In this document: one piece after another, positions 22,201-34,245 of the stretch
Numbering within the stretch: position 1 is the first letter of the stretch
How the letters are laid out: each line of letters opens with the position of its first letter
Assembly: GCA_026936325.1 (NCBI GenBank)
Contig: JAPTHN010000013.1
Span: forward strand, 16,704,632-16,768,631
Direction of reading: 5' to 3'
Origin: Platynereis dumerilii
Taxonomy: Eukaryota > Annelida > Polychaeta > Phyllodocida > Nereididae
Length of the DNA: 64,000 nucleotides
Made by a program: the position numbers and the translations under genes
Notes under the pieces: model-generated
What the model was told of the DNA's origin: nothing
The model's database searches: none
What the model saw: the letters and a program-made list of their open reading frames with translations, nothing else

Positions 22201-23850
22201 GCAGAACCTAGGATCCTGATTCTCAGAGAGCCTTGTAGCGCCATCTATTTCATACCTATTCCAATCTATCTGGTAACTTTGTAATTATAAAAACTCCAAC
22301 AGGATGCTTGCTGTTGACGATTAGATGAAGCCGTGAAGAAAAGTTGATGCACCAGTAACAAATAAATCCACATAATGTACTTTTAAAAATGTGAAAGCTT
22401 ATCCTGGTTTTTAAAAAAAATAATTTTTTTCCACACCCACAAAGATGCATATGAGAATTGTATAAGACCCAAGTTTAATGGTGCCTCATTGCAACTGCCC
22501 TAGATGCCGAGAATGTTCCAATTTTATCACGGTAAGATTGCAGTAACATTTTCAATTTCACCAAGCAAGGTAAGTGTTTTTTACAAGTTAATTTTAATTT
22601 ATAGTCCCTAAGTGGACTTGTAGACTGCTCAGTAAAATGAGGAAGAAAAGTCTATTAATTTTGGGAGCCATCCTCTTTGGATAGCTCTGTTTGTACTGCT
22701 TTAATTTTTATGTTTTATATTTGCAGGTTGAAAGAGAAAAAAAAAAAAACCTTCCCCCCCCCCCAGACAGCACATCCTTGAATCCCACTAGCCACAAAAA
22801 ATAATAATAACTGAGCTGTACCATCGAGAATATCAAGAATAATAAGAATAATAAAAGGCAGTGGGGTAGGGTGGCTGGACTGCCCCAGTCACCCCCCCCC
22901 CTCGCGCAATAATGATTTTCCCATTTTTTATCATTGAGTGAATGGGACTAACTTTGCAGGTAGTTTCTGCATCCAGTGCATAACTTACACACCTGTGACT
23001 GCCATAAAAGGTTCAAAATGAGTCATCAGTTCCATTCGCATACAGAAACAAGCAATGCAGGCTCAATTCTTACCTGAAACATCCATCGAAGACGACCGTC
23101 ACGAATCCCGGTAAATCCAATGCGATCCATTACGCTCAGCCGGGTCATCTTCGGCGGCGTAAAAGTCCAAGAATATCATCCCTAAAGTCCGTAACACTAT
23201 TCAAATACGTCCACAAGATATAAATCTGTCATGTTCACAACTTTATAAGTCCTGTCAAGCACTTAATCCATCGAAAACAGAGTATTTCCGAGCGCTTCAT
23301 AACATTCCTCTCGAATCCAGCGCCATGATGGGCGGAACTGGTTCGTTGCGCATGCGCAAAAATAAGACGTCGTGGACGAGGCCACTTTATTATAGATGCG
23401 GGGGAGGTGTTTCCCGCGTTAGAGCCACGTTGTCTTCAGAGGTTAAAGAAATACGCATTATCTACGGTATTTACGCACGTATCATAGCCGTAAGCAATTG
23501 TCGACAAATTACGAAGTTTTCAAACGTTCGGCCCGATGTGAATTGGAGGTATGTTGAGAGGTTGACATGAGGTTGACTGGAGGAAAATGTCCGGGAGGGA
23601 TGCATTTAAAAGTACTAATTTTTAGAAGACAAGTATAACTAGTTGGAGATCGAAAGCACTTTGATGGATCACAATTTCACTATCATTGGGCCTATAGAAT
23701 GGGCAGATCCCGTTTTGGAAAGTTCTAATAATTCTCTGTCGATCCATGAAAGATACAAAGATGTATAATGATTCTTAAGAACAAAAAATAACATTTTAAA
23801 AAACACAGCTCAAATAATTATTTTAAAATAGTATATATAACAATATTTGA
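22201..23850. other. No identifiable gene
   Basis: Holds A- and C-runs near 22738-22765 and a C-run near 22897. A frame at 23325-23570 on the plus strand is unassigned. The stretch 23300-23580 is richer in CpG than its neighbours. Confidence 0.4.
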
Positions 23851-24306
23851 CACACCTGGGGCGAATACAGCACACAATTATTCAAATACAAATACGAATA
23901 CTTCGTTCTTTCATGAATACGAATGCGAATACGAATACAGCAAAATTAAAGAGTATTCGAATCACGAATGTGATTACTTTACAAAGTACTCATCAGAACC
24001 CCTGTCAATCTAATCACATAAGTAACTGCCACCGGGCTGTGGATTTGAATGTACATGTATCCCTCATGTAATTGTTTAAATGAGGCACAAGTAATTGCAT
24101 TGTACATGCACTGGGCAATAATTTGGATCTTTCAAGAAGTATTCACAAAGTAATCATGAATAATGAATACTTTATACATGTATTTGATTACGAATGCGAA
24201 TACTTTCATATTTTCTAACAAGTATTCAAATGCGAATGCGAAAAGAATGAAACCTGTATTCATCTATAAACGATTATGATTACAGAATACGAACACCCCA
24301 GGTCTG
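23851..24306. mobile_element. hAT-type MITE, 456 bp
   Basis: CACACCTGGGG at the left pairs with CCCCAGGTCTG at the right. The flanking octamers are ATATTTGA (23843-23850) and GTATTTGA (24307-24314), seven of eight identical. The interior repeats GAATACGAATGCGAATAC-like motifs many times on one strand in the left half and again near the right end. Confidence 0.8.
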
Positions 24307-24693
24307 GTATTTGACCAGATTATAAGTACATATCTTAGAGAGTCTGTCATGAAACTGAATTCCTTTTTTATATAAATGTACCTAAAATCATGAAAAAATA
24401 TTTTTTTCATATCCAGTCCATTGTTTCTTAGGGTTCTTGAGAATTGAACTGAGGTAATTACTGCTCTTATTTCAAAGCAATTAAATGGTCATTAGGCCAC
24501 TACAACCGAAAGGCAGTGCGTACCTTTGAAGTACAGGAGTGTCCGATCTATTTCTTATTATCTGAGGTTTGGTATTAAAACGCCAGCATGTAAGAATACC
24601 AATTGGTTATCCTTAGTTCGCGCAAGACAATATATCAATTATGTGCAGTGATCAAATTTTCTTATTTTATACCCTGGAATAACCCATGCGTAT
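24307..24693. other. No recognisable feature
   Basis: Spacer between two hAT MITEs. Confidence 0.5.
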
Positions 24694-25105
24694 CAGTGGT
24701 CGAAATAAGGGGGGGGGTCAGGGGGGTTTGACCCCCCCAAATGCTCATGGGACCCCCTCAAATACATTTTTTAAAAGGACCCAGAGGGGGTCCTCAAAAA
24801 ACCCCCCCAAATACTGAAAGTGTGCTGAGAAGTGAGCATGAAGCAGCAAGTAAAGCCTAATCAGCAAACAACAACCTCTTGTAATTTATATGCATTACCA
24901 ATAGGGTTTTCACAACTCATTTTCTGAGATAAAACATACCTTTAAAAAGCCCAGAGTTAATTTTTAGAGAATCTGAAAAACTTTGGCTTCAGGGCACCTC
25001 TGGCGGCCCGCTAGCGGCCCGCGGACTGCCAGCTCAAGGGCTTCAACCCTTTGGGTCTTCCAACAGAGAGACCCCCCCAAATAACATGGCCTATTTCGAC
25101 CACTG
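24694..25105. mobile_element. hAT-type MITE, copy 2, 412 bp
   Basis: CAGTGGTCGAAATA at the left and TATTTCGACCACTG at the right, with an exact 8-bp duplication ATGCGTAT (24686-24693 and 25106-25113). It has the same family and length as 11473-11884 in inverted orientation: its GGACCCAGAGGGGGTCC stretch mirrors the CCCCCTCTGGGTCC of the first copy. The exact duplication points to a rather recent insertion. Confidence 0.93.
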
Positions 25106-25113
25106 ATGCGTAT

Positions 25114-26519
25114 AGAGCTTCAAAATCGAAATCTTTTGTCTGGGAATGGAGATGGCTGAGGGAGGGAGGTAGAGGCCGAAAGCCTTGACCTTTGGTCAAA
25201 GCATTGCCATGGGTTGTCACCATCCTCACCTCTCAGCTCAGTGTGGTCTGCAAACCCACTCTGGTCACACTGGCCGTTTACATGAAGAAATAACTGAAGT
25301 ATTAAGTTGTCTCCGGCATGATAAATGCAATTCAGTTCATTAGCAATATACTCAAAGCAATTCTATAACTATTTAGATGTTTTACAGTTGTCTGTTCATT
25401 GTTTCAATTATTTTCTTTGTAGTAAACCACAAACAATTATTGTAAATCATGCAGACAAAGGGATTAAAAAAATTAATTAGTTTTCAGGGATTTATTAGGC
25501 ATTGCGAGTGTAAACGAGTCCCGCATGGGGAGGATGGTTGTCACTGGTGGTTGGTGTTGTTTCCAAAGCTGTGTATTTCTGTGGGTATCTAAAAAAAAAA
25601 TCTTTGATTTTTTGCATTCACACCTCCTGCACTACAGTTCATGTAAGTCAATTGTTGTGAAGTGTAGAAATGCAATGATTTTATTTTGTCAGGTTTTGTT
25701 TGCAAATTTCATACATGTATCTCCAGATTCTTGAATGTCAACACACTCTCAACAGGTACCCTACCTGAGGTATTGTATATTAGGTTTATGTATCAGTAAT
25801 TTTCCAATGGTTCAAATAGATCACCTCTGCTTGTCATGCATCCTTGGACAAGGCATAGAGTAAAGGGTTTAGGGTGAGAGCAGTCAGCCAGATAGGGGTA
25901 TTTTGACACATATGTTAAATGGAGTGAGCCAACCCAATTTCGTTTTACTTCAGCTGTCAGCATTTTTGCAAAACCTGTTTACCATTGGAGTAAAACATCA
26001 AACGGGTTGAATAATTTTCTTGGCCTGTTATGTTCGCTGTTTTGTAATTTGTTCGTAAAAATAAGAAGGTTTTTCACACAAAGCCAGGTAAGCCAAGTCT
26101 AATTAATTTTTAATGAAAAATTGATTATTCAAAATTTTATTCAATTTTTTTTTTGCGGATGAAATTTTATAAATAATGGCTGTTCTAACAGTTCAACAGT
26201 TCAGGAAGCAAACTCTACGTCTTCATTGATATTACAGGTGTTTTCATTACCACGCGATTCTTGTCATTCACACCTGGCTGTGAAAAATCAATGCTAAACC
26301 AGCACTTGCTACGTTTCATAAATCCAATGTGTGACTTTCTGTTGTTTCTAAACCAATCAAATTAACGAAAAATGGCATGTATTTGGTGGGTCTAGAACCT
26401 AAGAATCGCGTACTAATGAAATCACCTGTAATGGATGCATTGTGTAGCGTATGTGGACAAAAGATGCGAGTCTTGGATGGCAAAAATGTAGGCCTACTCC
26501 TTTTTTTAACTGATTCTAG
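25114..26519. other. No identifiable gene
   Basis: Weak frames (25011-25229 minus, 25525-25734 plus, 26316-26525 minus, 26377-26667 plus) show no known domain. No repeat ends recognised. Confidence 0.4.
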
Positions 26520-27230
26520 ATTCAAGATTCAAATGTTTATTTATTGTCACGTTTACTATACAGAAAACATTAGCTCCAAGGAGCTATTTTATGACATATC
26601 TCAAACAAAAATATATGAAAGAGAAAAACAATTAAAAACAGAGAAATTAGGTAAATTAGGATGGTAAAAACAGTTTTGAGTAATAAAAATCAAGTATAAA
26701 TAAAATAAGGTAAAATGATATAAAAACAAGACAATTAATATTTACAGCAGATTAATAATTAGAATTGGTAAATGAAATGAAACCCAGGCACGTGAGCCTA
26801 TTTACGTAATTTACATCTGCATCTATTGCCATTGTAGGCTTTTAGCTTGGACTTAAGAGCGTCAATGGTGGTACAGTTTTTGAAGTCCACTGGGAGGCTA
26901 TGCCATCATTTTGGCCCTTGGGATCGAAGCGAGTGATCTCCAAATCTTGTTGTCCTTGCCCTTGGGATTGCGAAGTTTGTTCTAGTCCTGGAGACCTTCT
27001 CCGCTGGCGAAAATATTTCTGGCATGTATTTCGGCCCAAGTCCTTTTAAGCACTTTTAAAAAGAGTTCACATATGATAGCCTTTTCTCGGCTTATTTCTA
27101 CAGTACACATATTTGCCTTGACTAGCAAGGTGTCGTAACTTGAACGTGCGTCTTCGTAAACAAATCTAAGACCTCGAAGGAGGATTTTTTCCATTTTGTA
27201 GAAGAGATGAACAATAAATAAAATGTGCAA
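26520..27230 (-). mobile_element. LINE 3' fragment (minus strand)
   Basis: On the minus strand the order is a coding part with YKMEKILLRGLRFVYEDARS, ISREKAIICELF and WAEIHARNIF, then in another frame HSLPVDFKNCTTIDALKSK, then a 3' end with ATAAATAAACATTTG and repeated TTGAATC. This matches the post-RT region of CR1/Jockey LINEs (ERALRFVYxDxxSSYxxLL...). At least two frame changes break it. It lacks endonuclease and reverse transcriptase. Confidence 0.75.
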
Positions 27231-27387
27231 CTATGAAATTTCTAAGTATAGCTAATTTACAATCTTCTGATAGGTAAGAGGTTAATATCTTGAGTATTAC
27301 TAGTTTACTGTTAGCCTGTTTACATTTTGAGATTACATGACCATTAGGGCAAGGTGGGGCAAAGGTTCCCTCATGGCCTTAAATATA

Positions 27388-28432
27388 AACTGAACCAAAT
27401 AAAAAATGCAAAACTATTGCCAGGGCTTTATTTGTCTCTATAAGCTTCAGATGAGCTCTTGAGTGTATGCATATATGTAATCAGGTGTCAAAGAACTCAT
27501 CTGCATAAAATCACTAAAGTGCGTCCATTTTTGTGGCCAAGTTTATCACATTAGGGTCTGGTCAGTGGGCCGATATGTTACACACGTCAGAGAGCAAATT
27601 TAATGATTTCATGTTAAAGTTTGAAGGAAATTATGAAAAATGCCATAAAATTGACTTCAGTTTGTGACACTTAACTCGCTAAAAATTTAGGTTTTTGAGA
27701 AGTCAGGTCAGAGTTTGTCACACACAATGCTATTCCAATGCATAAATGCGACTATGGAAAGAAGTCGTTCAACGGCATATTCGATAACTGCGGAAAAAGG
27801 CTCACGGTCCATCAGAAAGACCTTACGCTATCTTTGTAACAGCTGCAGAGGTAAAAATAAGTATTATCAGTGTTATCCTTGTGCTGTTCTCACAACTACA
27901 CATCTACTCCAGTAGGAAAAGCATGAGGAAGGCACGCATGGCACTGCTGTGGGTCCAAGCTTGCTATACAGGTTGTTTTGGGTCCTTTAATTTTCACTCT
28001 GTTGCATTTGTACAGGCCATTCAAGGACCATTTTCCATAGTTGCATTTTTGCATTGGAATAGCATTGTGTGTGACAAACTCTGACATGACTTCGCAAGAA
28101 AACAAAATTTTAACAAGTTTGTTGGCACCAATTGAAATGGATTGTGTGGCCTTTTGCATCATTTTCTTCAAGCTTTCAATGAAATCATTTGATTAGCTCT
28201 ATGGGGTGCCTGACACCTCAGTCCATTGGTCATACTCCAATGTGATAAACTAGGCCAAAGATGTGCAAACAAAGGTCAGAATTGAGTGATTTTATGGAAC
28301 TCAGTCCTTTGACACCTGATTATACATATGCATAAACTAAACAGCCCATCTCAATCATATACAGAAAAATAAAGCCCTGACAATAGTTTTGGGTTTTTAT
28401 TTGGTTCAGTTTAGTTTACAATAAACATTTCT
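27388..28432. repeat. Large inverted duplication, arms of about 380-400 bp
   Basis: The left arm (27388-27760) and right arm (28034-28432) are inverted copies, diverged by perhaps a quarter of positions, around a unique loop of about 270 bp. Shared landmarks include AACTGAACCAAATAAAAA, CAGGGCTTTATTT, AATCAGGTGTCAAAG and TGTCACACACAATGCTATTC. Both arms can encode related peptides running towards the loop: SEFVTHNAIPMHKCDYGK on the plus strand and SEFVTHNAIPMQKCNYGK on the minus strand. Confidence 0.8.
27896..28171 (-). CDS. Unrecognised short frame in the right arm
   Basis: A 91-codon frame includes MSEFVTHNAIPMQKCNYGK, WSLNGLYKCNRVKIKG and LDPQQCHACLPHAF. It has five cysteines but no family match that I know. 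The left arm encodes a homologous peptide, SEFVTHNAIPMHKCDYGK then SFNGIFDNCGKRL, on the opposite strand before a stop. Conservation of the peptide between diverged arms hints that both were once coding. It may be an exon of the surrounding element. Confidence 0.3.
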   Translation of the reverse strand: MKKMMQKATQSISIGANKLVKILFSCEVMSEFVTHNAIPMQKCNYGKWSLNGLYKCNRVKIKGPKTTCIASLDPQQCHACLPHAFPTGVDV

Positions 28433-29008
28433 CATGCAGATTAGTGCTACTAGATCTAGAGATTACTGAAGCACAAAGATTGTCCGGTAACATAGTTTTG
28501 TTTTGACTGCAACTGGGAAGGAAGCCAAGCAACTGACCACCAAGCAATTTCAATGTGCAACTGAAACTTTAAAAACTGAGGTGTTTTGCAGGAAAATTTT
28601 GTATGAAAAAATTACTTATTGTCATGAATTGCAACGTTTATTCCACTACTTTACATGTACAAGATATTTCACCAATCAATATAATGCATCTTTAGAAAAT
28701 GGCAACTCATATTTTTCTATAGTGGTCGGGGCAATTCCGACCCTTGTCGATGGGGCAAATCCGCCCCCTCTTATTCTCATTTTAAAAACATATAAACGTG
28801 AGATATGGTTTATAAGTCACTCTGTTTTGCCATTTAGCACCATTGAAAATGATTATGAGTTGAATTGAGATGACGTAAAGAATATTGCCATGTTTTATGG
28901 TATGTTGAATGTGTCACATGCAAACTTTTTCTGATGTCACAAATAAATTGATGAAACAATTCTCACACATTGGTAAATATACCATAAAGAATCAGTTCTT
29001 AACTGACC

Positions 29009-29063
29009 ATTTTTTTGGCAGACCTTTCTCTTTGAAGCAGCCGAATCAAATTTTCACGGAACT
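29009..29063 (+). repeat. 55-bp dispersed repeat, copy 1
   Basis: Contains TTTGGCAGACCTTTCTC and AAGCAGCCGAATCAAA. An identical stretch lies inverted at 45987-46041. Confidence 0.85.
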
Positions 29064-29493
29064 AAGACTGAACTTTGATATTGTGATGTCAGCTAAAAGG
29101 TGTCAAACTAGAGGTCGTGTCGCAAGCGGAACGTAAGCGAGTTTCGGGTGCGTGGTTGTAGAGTTTGTTGGTGTAGGTTTGCATGGTTGGTAAGATGGGG
29201 GGAGTCATGAAGAGATGGAAGTATGAACTAGAAGTGACACTGCGAAGCGGTATGACAGGAGGTGGTCCTTTACGTGGATGGCACTTGCTGCGTTTATCTA
29301 TATTCATGAATGTTGCAAAAAGAGAGCATAGACAAGAAATAGTGCCTTAACCAACACAAACAATATAGCACAGACACTGTCAGACAGGTTGTAGGACAAA
29401 AGAGGTGAAAATGATTGCTAGTTGTAAATGATCTGTAAAGTATTTAGGTCTATATTTAGCTCTAGCCTCGTTTTTGGTGATATGACGTAGCTC

Positions 29494-29519
29494 TGACGTC
29501 ATTGCTTGCAATGACGTCA
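29494..29519. promoter_or_regulatory. Paired CRE palindromes
   Basis: TGACGTCATTGC and GCAATGACGTCA form an inverted pair, with further TACGTCA-type half sites close by (29482 and about 29533). The sites fit CREB/ATF binding; function is inferred. Confidence 0.35.
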
Positions 29520-30060
29520 TCGCCTTTGTCTACGTCATCGATGAATATGGAAAATAACATGGAATAAACGATGAAACAATTGGAAGACGAGTTTGGTGGA
29601 TCTGTTACACTAGTACTACCCAAGAAATACTATGACAGAGTTTTTGATATAAAATTCTCACTGCGTAAGATTGGGCATTTAATTGGAACATTGGAATGTT
29701 TGGTAATTTTGATGAATAAAATGAAAAACCTATGCGGATATCCCCAAATTGTGTTACTTTGATTGCGTATTGCTTTCCACTCCTTGTGACAGCTGGAACA
29801 ACCAAAAAATTAAAGCGAAACAAAAACAGTCTTTTGTAAACTATTGGAGTTCATAAGATTGAGATTTGATGAAAATCACAAGCTGAAGGTGAAGAATCAG
29901 CATTTTAATTGGCTGTAAATTTGTTACTTGACCAATATCAATGAGCTTCAATGAGACTCAGTTTATGCTTGTAAGTTGAGAATGTTTGGAAAATGTTTCA
30001 ATAATATAAAAGACATTGCCTTCATATCAAAAGATATATAATTTATTATTATTTACACAG

Positions 30061-30210
30061 AATCATTTGCACGGAGACAGAAAATTATGGCATCTAGTCC
30101 GGAATGAAAATAATTATTTTGAAAGTCATAAAGTAACTGCAAAAGCATGGGTTGTCTTGTGGGAGCGACGAGGCGGAATGATGGATCATCTGAAGAGGAA
30201 AAAGAACTAA
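30061..30210 (+). CDS. Possible terminal exon, Myb/MADF-like flavour
   Basis: After an acceptor-like TATTTACACAG, an open frame encodes NHLHGDRKLWHLVRNENNYF, then ESHKVTAKAWVVLWERRGG and MMDHLKRKKN before a TAA at 30208-30210. The order L-x-x-L-V-R-N-x-x-x-Y ... K-x-x-A-W is reminiscent of MADF or Myb/SANT helices, as found in the accessory protein of PIF/Harbinger elements. The resemblance is visual only. Upstream exons were not located. Confidence 0.25.
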   Translation, partial: NHLHGDRKLWHLVRNENNYFESHKVTAKAWVVLWERRGGMMDHLKRKKN

Positions 30211-30642
30211 TAAGTTAACTGTTCATGTTTATGGCTTTGTTGGCAAAATAATGTGTTTGTATGATTAATCTTTTTGAATTTGGAAGGTTTATATTACTTG
30301 GTAGTGCAGTGTTAAAGGGTGTTTGTGAAAGGGTGAGAAAAAGGCCAAATCTGTCCCTATTCACCCCATATTACAGTAGCAAAAGGAAACGTAACAAAAA
30401 TACCTGTTTTCTTTTCCCTGTCATGAGATGTGTCATGAGATGTGTTTCGTTTCCATCTGCTTCACCTTTTTCAGGACTGCACACCTGCAAAACCACAAAA
30501 GAATCATTATTTTCCACATGACACCCTACGTTTAACTAACAAAACAAGTTGTACGTGTAAAATTATTATATCAGTGAAAGAAAAAAACTACAAGGGGTAC
30601 ATTCATAATTGACCAACACAGCCACAAACAAGAGGCAAATGT

Positions 30643-30850
30643 GATAAAGTATCTGTTTCCTTTGCCCTATCCCTGTCTTGAGAGCTTTCATCTCGTAATG
30701 TCCTTCATGAGTCTTCACAAACTTGTCACCTGTTCCATTACCATGATGATAAGGAGGAGCCACTTCATCAGGCAAATCAGCAATATCACAACAGTGAAGG
30801 TGTTTTGGCAACATCCGACGTCTCGACGAGGTTCTCTTTGGAGTAGGCTG
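30643..30850 (-). CDS. Possible internal exon of an unknown protein
   Basis: On the minus strand a good acceptor (TTTATTTTTACAG) is followed in phase by PTPKRTSSRRRMLPKHLHCC, then DIADLPDEVAPPYHHGNGT and KFVKTHEGHYEMKALKTG. A donor-like GGAACAG/GTGACA lies within the frame near 30736, so the exon could be shorter. The product is unknown. It lies inside the candidate 5.86 kb element and may be one of its exons. Confidence 0.3.
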
Positions 30851-32378
30851 TAAAAATAAAGCACTTATAAAACAAAAACACCAGTAGGCCTACAATATCA
30901 ACAGCCAACTACACCGTATACATATGACTAAAGCGGTACTCTTCACTGGCAACACTCACTAACCACAGTTGGAAATTCACATAGACATTGATAAAAGTGA
31001 CAATTATGTATAATTAAAGCAAAGTGAATAGAAGATCCAATTTGACACAGACATCAGGGACGGAGTTTAATACAAATCCAGGCAACAACTTTTGTCCAAG
31101 AGTTCATGACTAAATTTAAGATGATGTCTGTGTGCAGTCTCACTCGCACTTTGTCCTCAGATGGATGGATGATTGGGGCTTTTCGTCCTGTATTTATGCA
31201 CTTGGCAGTCTAATTAGGACAGGAGGAGGACACGGCAACAGGGCGAAGGATTACTTTGTCCTCAGACGCCAAAATTGAAACAGTACGCCAATATTAAAAC
31301 TCTGTATTATATGTACTCTCATGTTTCTATGATGAAATAAAATATCTTGTGCCTTATAAAGCTTCATCGTATCAAACTCCATGGCAAGTTAGAATTTACC
31401 AATGAGCAAAGCATTAACTCGAAAGCAAATCATCACCAATATGAGCGGCCTTAAAAATATTGTCATAATAGTAATTTGTAAACCAGTTGTATGTGCCAAA
31501 CGATAAGATACATGTCTAGAGAATTACTTAAATAATTATTTATTATCGCACTGATTGTGCTTTTAGTAGCAAAATAATGTCCAATTCTTTTAGGTACAGT
31601 CGTCTCTTCGGGTGTGATGCTGTGATTTCGTCTTTGAAAGATAGGTTCAAATGGATAGGCCAGTGTCCTGTTCTGCTGCAATGCAACATGGTCTTTTGAT
31701 AACTGAAAGAAAATAAGTCAGAATGATAAATTGCTCAAATTAACAAATATATACAGTTGAAAACAAAAATCACACCAATACCACTCATAAGTTTAGTCAG
31801 TATTAATGCTGTTCAAAAACAAAAATTATTCATTTAAGCTGGCCATGATGAGAAGTGCTCGCTGTGTATAGACCTAAATATAGGCCTACAGATATATGAT
31901 ACACATTCATGACAAATTGATACTTACTTATATTACTGCTGTGGCTTCTTTTAAATCCATCACAACTTGAGCATTTTGAGAACTTCAGATCAAACTTTCA
32001 AATCATCAAAGTCAACTGCAATTTATGTGTCATTGGTTAACCTTGTAAATCCAGTTTTAAGTACTTTTAACTGCCTATATTTTATTGACATGAAACACGA
32101 AACAGATTGAAGAAAGATTAGAAGTCAAATATATTTCTGTAAATAAAGTGTGATCTAAAATTGAATGCAGCAACAGAAATATATAAAGTGTCTGTCATTG
32201 CATTGAATGCAGCTTCTCTGTGACCAGTATAGAGGGGGCCACATGTCTCTTGAATGGAGCTGTTGTTGAGTGTTGCACATGTTAATTTAATGTAAGCAAT
32301 TCTCATTTCCAAATTGGCCCTTGACCATAAAACTTGACATGAAGATTTAGTACAGTATATTAAAGAAGGTGATTTAGC

Positions 32379-32618
32379 TTATTTGGTTGAAATTAGCTTT
32401 GTCTTCAAATGACAGTGGAATTTGTGGTAGCCCAAAAAGAAACAACAATCAGCATGTCTATTCTCTTTATAATAAGTAAATTGCTCAACAGCTTGCCTCT
32501 CTTTTTTGGGAGAGGCCTGAGAAGGCTTAGCACTAAACTTCTCATAATTTGAAGGTGACTGGAGTGAGACCAGATATATCATGACCTGATGTGCAAGTCT
32601 GGCTTTCCCAGCTGCCAT
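32379..32618 (-). CDS. Unrecognised frame starting MAAGKARLAHQ
   Basis: A 79-codon minus-strand frame starts with ATG in the favourable context CATTATGGC. It contains SPSNYEKFSAKPSQASPKK and YYKENRHADCCFFLGYHKFH. No known domain. It could be a first exon of the same unknown gene as the frame at 30643-30850, which lies downstream on this strand, but the join is unproven. Confidence 0.2.
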   Translation of the reverse strand: MAAGKARLAHQVMIYLVSLQSPSNYEKFSAKPSQASPKKERQAVEQFTYYKENRHADCCFFLGYHKFHCHLKTKLISTK

Positions 32619-33208
32619 AATGTCAGATATTCTTTCACTTTTGTTCCTTGTGGCCCTTTTATTGTTGCTCTTTAGTCAAATCAAAGTGTCTCCTGTCCCT
32701 TTTTTTATTTTATTATAGCATGCAGTGTCACATGTCACTAGTTAATGCAGTTGTCTTTTACCCATATAGTGGGCCAGCGCGCACGTGACCAGTGACGTCA
32801 CACGTTTAGGCCAATGAAACTTCCTTACTCGCTTCACATTGCCAAGGAAACGGAGCAAAACATTGCATTTCGTTGAAAAAACATTTGCAATGTTATAAAA
32901 GAAATAACCCACAAGCAACAAAAAGTGATTACTACGCCTCCAATATAGAAATGCTTGAGACATTGTCATAGAACTGCACACGGATAAGTGCCCCCATTCC
33001 TCCCACGAGCGATCCAAAATTTTCTGTCCCTCCGCCCGAAACAGGTCGGCCAACAAAGCGAGAAACTCGCAATTAAAGCATGTAACTTTCCAGATATGTT
33101 CCGATGTATACTTTAATTTCCTGAAGTAAAATTTATGTTTTTAAAAAAGGTGAGGGACTGAGCAACAAAGATATGTGAAAAGGGGGGTGGATTTCCCCCA
33201 CCTTACCC

Positions 33209-33789
33209 TAACTGTTACAGTTAACTGGCTGGAAACTCTAGGCCATGCACGTGCTGTGAAACTTCCATTTTGGAAGACTTTGGTTATGCCTCAGCAAACA
33301 TGTTGAACATGTGTAATTGTGTATACCGGTTTAGAATGCAAAGAAAAATACTTTGAAATACTATTAGGCTGTCAAGAAATATTTTTGGTCATAATCAATT
33401 GCATTTGTCCGTACATTTTTGTATCTACGTCTTAACCTGTAAGAATTCTTACATGTAAAAAGTTTGTTACAATTTAAGATACTACCAAATTGCTCAATAC
33501 TCTAGCGTGAAACTTTTTCCGTGAAAAACGTCATGGATACGTGTGTAAATATGCCTCAGAGCCCCTGATAAATATTCTGTAGGGGTCTCTGCCATCGAGA
33601 CCTGTTCAGAGACATCTAGTGGATTGTATTTTTGGGCAGAATTGTGAAGAAAAACAGCGATTTCCAGGGATGCAATGTGTCTGAAAATCATAGATATTTT
33701 TTAACTAAATCAGCTAGTAACACTCACTTTGACGTATTCACATTTAAGGTTTCATTTGTACGAAATTGTTTCAAGAGCATAGGCTGCTA
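33209..33789. other. No recognisable feature
   Basis: Spacer to the right of the candidate 5.86 kb element. The minus frame at 33494-33691 is unassigned. Confidence 0.45.
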
Positions 33790-33839
33790 ATGAATACTGA
33801 TTTAAAAGCAATGTTTGACTGAAGAGGAAGGAAACAGTT

Positions 33840-34245
33840 GATTTTGACATGGACTGAAAGTTCCTGCCCTCTGATTGGTTCACATTTAAAAAAAATATTG
33901 CAGGTGAAGCAATCAGTATTTCGTTAATCTGAAATTATGTTTTAGGAAATGAAAGGGCATATAAACGAAAACTGTTTCAGATGAACAAAATACTTATTCA
34001 TGGTAAGTGTAAAAAAAGAGCTTTGTTCAACAAGGTAAGACTGGCAAGCTCCGAAAATTGCTGTCCTCTGATTGGTCCATGTTTAAAAACTGATTGCATA
34101 GTGAATGCAGGTGAAGCAATCAATATTTAGTTCATCAAAAATTATATTTTCGAAACTGAAAAGGCACTTATTCGAAAAGTATTGTCAGATGAACAAAATA
34201 CTAATTTATAGTTTATGTGAGATAGTGGGATTCGTTGAAGGGAAG
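33840..34245. repeat. Degenerate tandem duplication, period about 210 bp
   Basis: The two halves share GCCCTCTGATTGGT / GTCCTCTGATTGGT, then GCAGGTGAAGCAATCA, then CAGATGAACAAAATACT. Many differences indicate an old duplication. Confidence 0.75.

Larger units (their letters stand above)
27347..33208. mobile_element. Candidate 5.86 kb element with GGGCAAGGTGGGG ends
   Basis: GGGCAAGGTGGGGCAAAGG at the left faces an imperfect complement, TTTCCCCCACCTTACCC, at the right. TTA precedes the left end and TAA follows the right end. A related inner motif, GGGGCAATTCCGACCC followed by GGGGCAAATCCGCCCC, lies near 28729-28783. Contents: a large inverted duplication, possible exons on both strands and a half copy of a hairpin MITE near 31150. 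The ends resemble those of PIF/Harbinger elements, which carry a transposase and a Myb-like protein, but neither could be proven here. Confidence 0.4.

Noticed and set aside
21601-23605. A 2 kb element spanning from ACATCCCTCC to GGAGGGATGCA
   Set aside because: The mirrored ends agree over only about nine bases and no target duplication is visible, so only the motif-rich left part is reported.
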